Below are positions 41,402 through 48,667 of a stretch of DNA of 50,970 nucleotides, piece after piece. Below the pieces are notes generated by a model, which searched no databases, was not told the origin of the DNA, and saw only the letters and a program-made list of their open reading frames with translations. The stretch's first letter is position 1. Each line of letters opens with the position of its first letter. Location of the stretch: the NCBI GenBank assembly GCA_038117205.1, contig JAYOFL010000019.1:1-50970 (forward strand), written 5' to 3'. Both the position numbers and the translations under genes were made by a program. The DNA is from JAQBZY01 sp038117205. Its GTDB lineage: Bacteria > Pseudomonadota > Alphaproteobacteria > Rhodospirillales > Casp-alpha2.

Positions 41402-41444
41402 TGTGACCTGCGTCACTTACCCCTTGCCGGGGTATGGCTATGTT
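41402..41444 (+). promoter_or_regulatory. CRP-like box and -10 element upstream of a candidate sRNA
   Basis: TGTGA-CCTGCG-TCACT at 41402-41417 matches the CRP consensus TGTGA-N6-TCACA except for the final base. TATGTT at 41439-41444 is a plausible -10. If transcription starts at 41451, the box centre (41409.5) is at -41.5 and the hexamer at -12 to -7, the exact class II geometry for CRP/FNR activation. Confidence 0.55.
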
Positions 41445-41450
41445 GAAGGT

Positions 41451-41519
41451 GCTTCTAGTCTTCTCCCCGAAGACATCTCTCCCTGTCAAACTCGCCGGGC
41501 CCTTCGGGGCCCGGCTTTA
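41451..41519 (+). ncRNA. Candidate trans-acting small RNA with C-rich loop and intrinsic terminator
   Basis: No convincing protein is encoded here. The predicted transcript of about 70 nt has a first hairpin GTCTTC-TCCCC-GAAGAC (41458-41474) with a C-rich loop, a single-stranded ATCTCTCCCTGTCAAACTC tract, and a strong terminator hairpin (9-bp arms GCCGGGCCC 41494-41502 and 41507-41515, TTCG loop) followed by TTTAT. C-rich anti-Shine-Dalgarno loops plus a terminator are the design of several alphaproteobacterial sRNAs (for example the suhB/MmgR type, which I recall but cannot check). Its 5' end and family are inferred. Confidence 0.6.
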
Positions 41520-41549
41520 TATTTGCCGCTCGAGGAGGGTCGCCTCCGG

Positions 41550-43172
41550 TCAGCCCCTGCTGTCGGCGATGATCATGTCCGACGCCTTCTCGGCGATCAT
41601 GATTGTCGGCGCGTTGGTGTTGCCGGAAACGATGGCCGGCATGACGGACGCATCGACAACGCGGAGGCCTTTCATGCCACGCACGCGCAGCCGTTCGTCG
41701 ACAACGGCCATGGTGTCGCCGCCCATGCGGCAGGTGCTGGTCGGATGGTAGATGGTCTGCGAGATGCGCCGGGCGCTTTCCAGGATTTGCGCGTCGCTGC
41801 CGACGGCGGAACCGGGCACCACTTCGCGGACCACGAACGGCTTGAGGGACTTGGTCTCGAACAGACGGCGCGACACCTTCATCGAGGCGACGGCGGTTTC
41901 CTGGTCCCTCGGCGCCGACAGGTAGTTCGGTTGGATCGACGGATAGGCCGCCGGGTCCGGCGACTTGATGTGGATGCTGCCCCGGCTTTCCGGGCGAAGC
42001 TGGCAAACCGACGACGTGACGCCGGAGAACGGATGCATCTCGATCCCCGGCTTGTCGGCGCTCAACGGCTGGAAATGGAATTGGATGTCAGGCGTCGCCA
42101 GCTCCGGGCGGGTCTTGGCGAAGATGCCGACCTGGCTCGCCCCCATGCTCATGGGACCGGTGCGCTTCAGCACGTACTCGATACCCATCATGGTGCGGCG
42201 GATCGGATTGTTGATCTCGTCGTTGAGGGTCGCGACGTTGACTTCGTAGATCATGCGGATCTGCAGGTGGTCCTGCAGGTTTTCGCCGACGCCCTTGAGC
42301 TCGTGCACGACCGGGATGCCGAGCGAAGACAGAAGCCCACCGGGCCCGACGCCGGAAAGCTGCAGCATCTGCGGCGAGCCGATGGCGCCCGCCGACAGGA
42401 TCACTTCGCCGCCCGGATTGAGCCGTGCTTCCGCCTCGCGTCCCTTCACGGAGTAGGCGAAACCGACAGCCGTCTTCGGCGCGTCGGCGGCGAACAGCAC
42501 TCGGTGCCCGAGCGCGTGCGTGACGATCGTGAGGTTGGGCCGGTTCTCGGCCGGGCGGAGATAGCCGACCGCCGTCGACCAGCGCTTGCCCTTGTGCGCG
42601 GTCAACTGGAAGTACCCCGCCCCTTCCTGCTGCGCGCCGTTGAAATCGTTGGTGCGCGGAATGCCGAGTTCGCCGGCGGCCTCGATCAGCGCCTCGCAAA
42701 CGTCGCGCTTCACGCGCATGTTGGAAACCTTGAGCGGTCCGCCGGCACCGTGGAAATCGTCGCCGCCGCGTTCCTGGTCCTCGGCGCGCTTGAAGTACGG
42801 CAGCACGTCGGCGAACGACCAGCCGGCGTTACCGAGCTGGCGCCAGTGGTCGTAATCCTCCGCCTGACCGCGGATATAGAGCAGGCCGTTGATGGAGCTC
42901 GATCCACCGAGTACCTTGCCGCGCGGCCAGTCGATACTGCGCCCGGCGAGCCCCGGGTCCGGGTCGGTCTTGTAGCACCAGTCGGTGTTTGGATTGTGCA
43001 GCGTCTTGAAGTATCCGACCGGCAGGTGAATCCACGGATTGGAATCGCGCCCGCCCGCTTCCAGCAGGAGCACGCGCTTCGCGGGGTCAGCGCTCAGCCG
43101 GTTGGCGAGCACGCATCCGGCAGAACCGGCCCCGACGATGATGAAATCGTAGTTTTCGGCCGTATCGACCAT
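41550..43172 (-). CDS. GMC-family FAD oxidoreductase (choline/alcohol dehydrogenase-like), second copy
   Basis: A 540-residue GMC flavoprotein. FAD-binding FIIVGAGSAGCVLANRLS is at 9-27, the signature RGKVLGGSSSINGLLYIRG at about 80-100, and the active-site His and Asn in TIYHPTSTCRMGG and GNTNAPTIMIAEKASD. It is related to the copy at 66-1700 but clearly a separate gene (for example different insertion and C-terminal sequences). It is divergent from the IclR gene across a region with two 15-bp operator-like repeats, so it probably belongs to the same regulon as the kinase/enolase-like operon. Substrate is unknown; oxidation of an alcohol to an aldehyde or ketone is expected. Confidence 0.88.
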   Translation of the reverse strand: MVDTAENYDFIIVGAGSAGCVLANRLSADPAKRVLLLEAGGRDSNPWIHLPVGYFKTLHNPNTDWCYKTDPDPGLAGRSIDWPRGKVLGGSSSINGLLYIRGQAEDYDHWRQLGNAGWSFADVLPYFKRAEDQERGGDDFHGAGGPLKVSNMRVKRDVCEALIEAAGELGIPRTNDFNGAQQEGAGYFQLTAHKGKRWSTAVGYLRPAENRPNLTIVTHALGHRVLFAADAPKTAVGFAYSVKGREAEARLNPGGEVILSAGAIGSPQMLQLSGVGPGGLLSSLGIPVVHELKGVGENLQDHLQIRMIYEVNVATLNDEINNPIRRTMMGIEYVLKRTGPMSMGASQVGIFAKTRPELATPDIQFHFQPLSADKPGIEMHPFSGVTSSVCQLRPESRGSIHIKSPDPAAYPSIQPNYLSAPRDQETAVASMKVSRRLFETKSLKPFVVREVVPGSAVGSDAQILESARRISQTIYHPTSTCRMGGDTMAVVDERLRVRGMKGLRVVDASVMPAIVSGNTNAPTIMIAEKASDMIIADSRG

Positions 43173-43195
43173 TTAAACCCCTGCCGCTCGTCGAA

Positions 43196-43231
43196 TATCA
43201 CAAATGAAACTATTCGTATCATAAATGGTAC
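43196..43231. promoter_or_regulatory. Candidate IclR operator repeats in the GMC / iclR divergent region
   Basis: TATCACAAATGAAAC (43196-43210) and TATCATAAATGGTAC (43217-43231) match in 12 of 15 positions and start 21 bp apart, two helical turns. They lie in the 141-bp gap between the GMC gene and the IclR gene, much more AT-rich than the surroundings. Such tandem sites would allow a dimer or tetramer of IclR to control both promoters. Confidence 0.5.
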
Positions 43232-43313
43232 TGGTCTGAAACCATGGATTGGTGCCATACTGTTCCAGCAATGAGACGAACACAGGCTTTTTCCACAGTC
43301 TGAAAGAGAAATC

Positions 43314-44072
43314 ATGGACGACGACAACAAGGGCTCGCGCTCCATCCGCGTTCTCGACGTGATCGAGGCGATCTGCCAACTGGACCGCCCCGCCACCATC
43401 GCCGACGTGGTCGCCGGTTCGGGCCTGCCGAAGGCGACGGTACATCGGCTCTGTAACCTCCTCGCCGAGGAAGGCTACATCCGCCGCGATGTCGAAAACC
43501 GGGGGTTCGAGATCGGCGCCCGTTTCGCGCGGCTGGCGATGAAGTCGCTCGGCAACGCCGGTGCGCGGGCGGAACGGCACGCGATCCTGGAATCGCTCGT
43601 GCACGACATCGGCGAGACCTGCAACCTCGCGATGCCGGACGCGACCTCGATGATCTATCTCGACCGCGTGGAATCGGAATGGCCGCTGCGCATTCAGTTG
43701 CCCGTCGGTTCTCGGGTGCCGCTGCACTGCACGGCGAGCGGCAAGCTGTTCCTGTCCAGCCTCGGCCCGGCCCGCCGCAAGAAGCTGTTGCAGAAGATGC
43801 CGTTGGATCGCCGCTCCGCCAACACCATCGTCGATATCGAGGAATTGGAAAGCCACATCCAGCAGATCGCCAAGGACGACGTCGGCACCGACGACGAGGA
43901 ATTCATTCCGGGCATGGTGGCCGTCGCCGTGCCGGTGCGCGACGGGTCGGGCCGGCTGATCGCCACGCTGGCGTCGCACGGTCCGGTCGTCCGCATGTCC
44001 CTCGACCGTGCGCTGACCTGGGTGCCGCGCCTTAAGCGCGCCGCCCAGGAACTGTCGGCGACGTTGAGTTGA
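43314..44072 (+). CDS. IclR-family transcriptional regulator
   Basis: A 252-residue regulator with an N-terminal winged helix-turn-helix (SIRVLDVIEAICQLDRPATIADVVAGSGLPKATVHRLCNLL, about 8-55) and a C-terminal GAF-like effector domain (about 80-245; LPVGSRVPLHCTASGKLFLS is the conserved effector-pocket segment). It leads an operon with a phosphotransferase 4 bp later and an enolase-like gene, and is divergent from a GMC oxidoreductase. IclR proteins usually govern catabolic genes beside them, so all three enzymes are likely one substrate-induced pathway. The inducer is unknown. Confidence 0.87.
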   Translation: MDDDNKGSRSIRVLDVIEAICQLDRPATIADVVAGSGLPKATVHRLCNLLAEEGYIRRDVENRGFEIGARFARLAMKSLGNAGARAERHAILESLVHDIGETCNLAMPDATSMIYLDRVESEWPLRIQLPVGSRVPLHCTASGKLFLSSLGPARRKKLLQKMPLDRRSANTIVDIEELESHIQQIAKDDVGTDDEEFIPGMVAVAVPVRDGSGRLIATLASHGPVVRMSLDRALTWVPRLKRAAQELSATLS

Positions 44073-44076
44073 CGCC

Positions 44077-45111
44077 GTGAGCGACGGCGACGACACGGAG
44101 ACCCGCGCCCTCATCCTGACGCGTCTGCAAGAAGCCGGACTGCTGGCGGCCGGCGAGGCGCCGGTCCTGGAGCCGCTCACCGGCGGCGTCAGCTCCGACA
44201 TCTGGCGGATCGATCTGAAATCCGGCCCCATCTGCGTCAAGCAGGCCCGGGAAAAGCTGAAAGTCGCCGCCGACTGGCGCGCGCCGGTGGCGCGGAACGC
44301 CTTCGAGGTCGCCTGGATGCAGGAGGCCGGGCGCATCGTCCCCGGCGCCGCGCCGGAAATCCTGCTGCACGATCCGGATGCCGGCCTGTTCGCCATGCCG
44401 TTCCTGGACCCGGCCAAATACAGGCTCTGGAAAGCGACGCTGCACGCGGGCGAAGCGGACACCTTCGTCGCCGGCGAGATCGGCATGCGGCTCGGCGCCA
44501 TTCACGCCGCGACGGAGAACGACCCCCGCGTCATCGCCGCCTTCGCGACCGACGAAATCTTCCACGCCATCCGCATCGAGCCGTACCTGTTGGCGACGGC
44601 GGCGCGCCATCCGGACATCGGTCCGAAGATCGAGGCGTTGGCGGCCAGGACCGCGGCCACTCGCACCGCGCTGGTGCACGGCGACGTGAGCCCGAAGAAC
44701 ATCCTGGTCGGCCCGGAGGGGCCGGTCTTTCTGGATGCCGAATGCGCCTGGTACGGCGACCCGGCGTTCGATCTCGCCTTCTGTCTCAATCACCTGTTGC
44801 TCAAGTGTCTGTGGACGCCGGCCGCGTCCGCCGGGTTCCTGGATTGCTTCGGCGCCCTCACCGACGCCTACGCGGCGGCGACGGCGGGCATGGCTGACAA
44901 GGGAATCCTCGGCCGCGCTGCGAGCCTGCTGCCGGCCCTCTTCCTCGCCCGCGTCGACGGCAAGTCGCCGGTCGAGTACCTCACCGAAGACAGAGACAAG
45001 GACCGTGTCCGCGCCGCCGCAAGACCCCTGATCGAGACGCCGCCGGCGCACCCGGCCGAGGTTTGCCAAAGCTGGCGGGCTTCTTTAAGGAATGCCGGGC
45101 ACAAGGTCTGA
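44077..45111 (+). CDS. Aminoglycoside-phosphotransferase-fold kinase, likely small-molecule kinase
   Basis: A 344-residue APH/ChoK-like kinase: glycine-rich LTGGVSSDIWRIDL (about 29-45), an ATP-site Lys in ICVKQAREKL, the Brenner motif HGDVSPKNIL (His201, Asp203, Asn208) and the metal motif FLDAECAWYGDPAFDLAFCLN. GTG start 4 bp from the iclR stop; 12 bp before the enolase-like gene. An antibiotic-resistance role is unlikely in this catabolic context. It probably phosphorylates a hydroxy-acid or alcohol that the enolase-like protein then dehydrates. Substrate unknown. Confidence 0.8.
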   Translation: MSDGDDTETRALILTRLQEAGLLAAGEAPVLEPLTGGVSSDIWRIDLKSGPICVKQAREKLKVAADWRAPVARNAFEVAWMQEAGRIVPGAAPEILLHDPDAGLFAMPFLDPAKYRLWKATLHAGEADTFVAGEIGMRLGAIHAATENDPRVIAAFATDEIFHAIRIEPYLLATAARHPDIGPKIEALAARTAATRTALVHGDVSPKNILVGPEGPVFLDAECAWYGDPAFDLAFCLNHLLLKCLWTPAASAGFLDCFGALTDAYAAATAGMADKGILGRAASLLPALFLARVDGKSPVEYLTEDRDKDRVRAAARPLIETPPAHPAEVCQSWRASLRNAGHKV

Positions 45112-45123
45112 GGAAACATCCCC

Positions 45124-46410
45124 GTGGCGAAAACCAGCATCGAGAAAGTTCACGGCCGGCGCGTGTGGGACTCGCGCGGACGGCCGACCGTTGAAGTCGA
45201 AGTGACGCTCGCGGGCGGCGCCAGTGGCATCGCCATCGCGCCGGCCGGCGCGTCGCGCGGTTCCGGCGAAGCGGTCGATCTCAGGGACGGCGGCAAGCCC
45301 TATGGCGGCTGGGACGTGGCCGGCGCCGTGCGCGGCGTCGATCTGGAAATCCACGAAGTGCTGAAGGGCCAGGACGTGCGCGACCAGAAGCGCATCGACA
45401 AGTTCCTGATCGAGCTCGACGGCACCAAGAACAAAGGCCGCCTTGGTGGCAACGCGACCGTCGCGACCTCCATGGCCGTGGCGCACGCGGCGGCCGCGGC
45501 GGAAGGTGTGCCGCTCTGGCGCTATCTCCTCGGTGGCGATGCGACGCCGGTCATGCCGCTGCCGGAAATTCAGATCTTCGGCGGCGGCGCGCACGCGTCG
45601 AACCGGGTCGACCTGCAGGACTTCATGGTGACGGCCATCGGCGCCGACAGCTTCCGCCAATCCCTCGACTGGACGGCGGAAGTGTACCGCCACGCCGGGC
45701 TGATCATGGCGGACGCCGGCAAGCTCGCCGGCGTCGCCGACGAGGGCGGCTTCTGGCCGGATTTCGACAGCAATGAAGAGGCCATCGAAACGCTGACCCG
45801 CGCCATCGAGGCGGCGGGCCTGAAGCCCGGCGTCGACGTCGCCATCTCGCTCGACATCGCGGCCTCCGAATTCGGCAAGGACGGAAAGTATACGCTTGCC
45901 CGCGACGGCCGCACGCTGACCAGCGACGAGATGTGCGCCATGCTGGTGGACTGGGTCGAACGCTATCCGATCTGCGCCATCGAGGACCCGCTCGGCGAGG
46001 ACGACCCGGAAGGCATGATCCGCTTCACTTGGGCCGTGCGCGACCGCTTGCAGGTGGTCGGTGACGATTTCCTCGTCACCAACGCGGAGCGGGTGCAGGC
46101 CGCCGCCAAGGACGGGGCGTGTAACGCGCTATTGGTGAAGCCGAACCAGGCCGGCACGCTGACCGAAGCCAAGGCCGCCGCCGACGCCGCGACCAAGGCG
46201 GGCTTCGGCCGCATCGTCTCGGCGCGCTCCGGCGAGACCGAGGACGTGACCATAGTGCATCTCGCCATCGGCTGGCAGGCGCCGCAGTTGAAGGTGGGCT
46301 CGTTCGCCCGCTCGGAACGCATGGCGAAATGGAACGAAGGGCTCAGGATCGCCGACCGGCTCAGCGGCGACGGCCCGCTGCCGCCGCGCGACGCCTTTCC
46401 CTGGCGGTAG
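45124..46410 (+). CDS. Enolase paralogue with altered active-site loop
   Basis: A 428-residue enolase-family protein (GTG start), about the usual length, with most catalytic features: RVWDSRGRPTVEVEV, GGGAHASNRVD, ADEGGFWPDF (catalytic Glu), ISLDIAASEFG (metal Asp), CAIEDPLGEDD (metal Glu), VGDDFLVTNAERV (metal Asp) and LVKPNQAGTLTEA (catalytic Lys). It departs from true enolase in APAGASRGSGEA for the mobile loop, PEIQIFGGG for PMMNIINGG, and SARSGETED for SHRSGETED: the conserved His that contacts substrate is Ala367. With a kinase and IclR next to it, it is likely a catabolic dehydratase of a phosphorylated hydroxy-acid, not the glycolytic enzyme, which should be encoded elsewhere. Confidence 0.85.
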   Translation: MAKTSIEKVHGRRVWDSRGRPTVEVEVTLAGGASGIAIAPAGASRGSGEAVDLRDGGKPYGGWDVAGAVRGVDLEIHEVLKGQDVRDQKRIDKFLIELDGTKNKGRLGGNATVATSMAVAHAAAAAEGVPLWRYLLGGDATPVMPLPEIQIFGGGAHASNRVDLQDFMVTAIGADSFRQSLDWTAEVYRHAGLIMADAGKLAGVADEGGFWPDFDSNEEAIETLTRAIEAAGLKPGVDVAISLDIAASEFGKDGKYTLARDGRTLTSDEMCAMLVDWVERYPICAIEDPLGEDDPEGMIRFTWAVRDRLQVVGDDFLVTNAERVQAAAKDGACNALLVKPNQAGTLTEAKAAADAATKAGFGRIVSARSGETEDVTIVHLAIGWQAPQLKVGSFARSERMAKWNEGLRIADRLSGDGPLPPRDAFPWR

Positions 46411-46472
46411 CGATCCCGTCTTCCCCGCGCGTTGTTGACCTTCTCGTCATCCCCGCGCGCTATTTCATATAT

Positions 46473-46545
46473 CGTCATCCCCGCGAAAGCGGGGACCCAG
46501 TCTTAACACCGCATGTTCTGGGTTCCCGCTTTCGCGGGAATGACG
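46473..46545. repeat. Dispersed inverted repeat of the RHPRESGDP type
   Basis: CGTCATCCCCGCGAAAGCGG near 46473 and its near complement CCGCTTTCGCGGGAATGACG (ending 46545) form a large imperfect palindrome around an AT-richer centre. Read in frame it gives RHPRESGDP and SRFRGNDE, the familiar false-peptide signature of an extragenic repeat found in many proteobacteria. A related partial unit (CGTCATCCCCGCGCG) precedes it at 46445. It lies between the convergent enolase-like and cNMP genes and may terminate both. Confidence 0.85.
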
Positions 46546-46581
46546 AACGGATGCGTGCGTGACCCGAAAGCAGGCCGCCGC

Positions 46582-48441
46582 CTACTCGTGCACGCGGGCC
46601 TGACCGCGCAGCCGGTCGACGAAGACGTCGATCAGGCGGCGCAGCACCTTGTCGTTGCCGGCGAGCCGGTCGAGCCGGCCGGCCAGGTCCTGACGCGTGA
46701 TCACGGTCAGCTTGGTATTGTCGAGGACCCTGGCCGACGCCATGCGCGGCTGATCGTCGATCAGCGACATCTCGCCGACGATCTGGCCGGGGCCAAGCTT
46801 CGCCAGCACGCGCTCCTCGTTGCCGACCTTGCGGAAGATTTCGATGGCGCCCTCGGCGATCAGGAAGGCCTCGTCCGCCTTGTCGCCTTCCTCGAACAGC
46901 GTCTCGCCCTTCGCCACTTCGCGGCGTTCGACCTTGCTCGGCGTCGTCATGGCCGGTTCCTCCATCCGATAGACCATCGTCGTCCCGGCGTTGTCGTCGG
47001 CATCGGCGCCGCGTTTGACCAGCCGGTCGAGCGTACTTGAGAAAAGCTGCCGCCACTCCTGCGGCAGCGCGTCCGATTGCATCTTCTCGCGAAGCTCGTC
47101 GAGCACCGCCGTGACCTGATCGGGCGTCAGGTCGCGCGGCACGAGCGAGCTCAGCGACGTCAACTGCTGCACCAGGCGGCCCAACACGCCCAGGACCACC
47201 TGTTCGTTCTGCCGGCCGACCGGCGAGACGATCAGGTCCAGCAGATAGCCCAGCCGTACCGCCCGGTTCGGCAGCAGGCCCAGCACCTGGTCGACGGCGT
47301 CGGCGAGCGGCAGGTCCTCGCCGGAACCGAGCAGCATCCGGGCCCGCCCCGCCACCGCCTGCGCCATGCGCGGGCCGCCGACGATGCCGGCGTGGCTGAT
47401 CATTTCGCGGAGCAGCCCCTTGAATGCGGTCTTGTCGGCCTCCGTTCCCTCCTTGGTGAGAGGGCGGTAGCCGCCGACGGAACGGGCGACGCGGCCGAGC
47501 AGCACGGACTTGGTCAGCGTCATCGGCCGGGTCGCCATCAGCGTATTGAAGTCGGCGATGCATGAGCGCGGATTGACGACCGTCGAGCGGCCCTGCGTCA
47601 GATGCACGATGGCGCGGAATGCGGCGACCGAATCGGCGAAGCCGCCGAAGAATTCGGTGATCGCCGTGTTGCCGTCGAGAACCTCGGCGGCGATCTCGTC
47701 CAGGTATTCGGCCAGCATGTCGTCCGGCGCGTCCTTCGCCAGTTCGACGACGAGTTTAAGTTTGTCGCTCCAATCGGCACGGCGGCGAAGCGCCTGCGCC
47801 AGGCCTCCCAGCAAGTAAAGCCGGCGCACCTCCGGATCCTGGGTCGGCGACTTGGCGGCGAGCCCGACAAGGCCGCCGTTGCCGAGGATGTTTTCGCGCT
47901 GCTTGTCCTCGCCGGCGACGCGTGCGTTCTCCTTCACCCGTTCGTAGGCGGTATAAAGCGCGTCGATGCGGACCTGCGGCTTCTCGCCGGTCTGCTTCGC
48001 CTGGATGGCGCCGACGCGCTGCATGGCGGGTGGGAACAGGCTGTCGTTCCGCTCCAGGAGCTTCAGTTGGCCGTAATCGAAGAACAGCTCCAGCGCCGTC
48101 ATGCCGTTCCGATCCATGAGATTGCGGAGGATGCGGCCGGCCGCCTGACGCGACGGAAAGGCGTAGTAGTCGATGATCGCCGAGCAGACCGGCGCGTCCT
48201 CGATGGGGACGATGACCAGCGCCTTCTCGCCGATCTCGACCTTTTCCTCGAGGAGGATCTCCTCCTCGCCGGTGCGGCCGCTTTCCGAGACGACACGAAC
48301 GCCGGAGAACCGCTTGTCGGCGATCAGCGCCTCGGCGCGCGAGATGGCTTCCGACCGCACGTCGTGGTGCGAGTCGATCAGCCAGCGGTCGTCCTCCATG
48401 ATGAAGACGTCGTAGGTCTTCTGCGCGAAATTCAGCGCCAC
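46582..48441 (-). CDS. Large protein with C-terminal cyclic-nucleotide-binding domain
   Basis: A 619-residue protein (GTG start) of which the last ~115 residues are a CRP/cNMP-type domain: KVERREVAKGETLFEEGDKADEAFLIAEGAIEIF and the phosphate-binding-cassette-like GEMSLIDDQPRMASARV. The first ~500 residues are mostly helical without a family I can name, opening with KTYDVFIMEDDRWLIDSHHDVRSEAISRAEAL. No DNA-binding helix, kinase or channel motif is seen, so it may be a cNMP-responsive scaffold. A strong purine-rich leader (GGGGAAAGGGGAAGG) precedes it. Similar proteins occur in other Rhodospirillales, by my recollection only. Confidence 0.72.
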   Translation of the reverse strand: MALNFAQKTYDVFIMEDDRWLIDSHHDVRSEAISRAEALIADKRFSGVRVVSESGRTGEEEILLEEKVEIGEKALVIVPIEDAPVCSAIIDYYAFPSRQAAGRILRNLMDRNGMTALELFFDYGQLKLLERNDSLFPPAMQRVGAIQAKQTGEKPQVRIDALYTAYERVKENARVAGEDKQRENILGNGGLVGLAAKSPTQDPEVRRLYLLGGLAQALRRRADWSDKLKLVVELAKDAPDDMLAEYLDEIAAEVLDGNTAITEFFGGFADSVAAFRAIVHLTQGRSTVVNPRSCIADFNTLMATRPMTLTKSVLLGRVARSVGGYRPLTKEGTEADKTAFKGLLREMISHAGIVGGPRMAQAVAGRARMLLGSGEDLPLADAVDQVLGLLPNRAVRLGYLLDLIVSPVGRQNEQVVLGVLGRLVQQLTSLSSLVPRDLTPDQVTAVLDELREKMQSDALPQEWRQLFSSTLDRLVKRGADADDNAGTTMVYRMEEPAMTTPSKVERREVAKGETLFEEGDKADEAFLIAEGAIEIFRKVGNEERVLAKLGPGQIVGEMSLIDDQPRMASARVLDNTKLTVITRQDLAGRLDRLAGNDKVLRRLIDVFVDRLRGQARVHE

Positions 48442-48667
48442 TGCCTTCCCCTTTCCCCCTTCTGGGTACTTATTGGGGAAAGTTAAACAGTTTGGCGACG
48501 GCGGAGTCTACCAGGGAATAGCGAAAATCCCGGCCGTTCACCCGAATTTCACGATGCGCCCGGAAAGCCGCCCTGCCTTGCGGAGCGTCGGCGCACCGTG
48601 CCAATGTCCCGCATCGAGTGTCGGGCAACGAATGCTCGGCTGGGACGAAGACGGCGGCGGGCGATAG

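Noticed and set aside
41434..41751. A 105-codon frame running through the sRNA candidate and into the GMC gene
   Set aside because: It crosses a strong terminator hairpin and continues antisense to the GMC gene; the RNA interpretation fits better.
44077..45111. Aminoglycoside resistance gene
   Set aside because: The fold is shared with many metabolite kinases, and the operon context (IclR, enolase paralogue) points to catabolism.
46329..46562. Coding frame giving RHPRESGDP and SRFRGNDE
   Set aside because: This is the known false translation of a dispersed inverted repeat, not a protein.
48473..48667. A 64-codon frame ahead of the SGNH hydrolase gene
   Set aside because: No ribosome-binding site or recognisable sequence; its end at the next start codon seems fortuitous.
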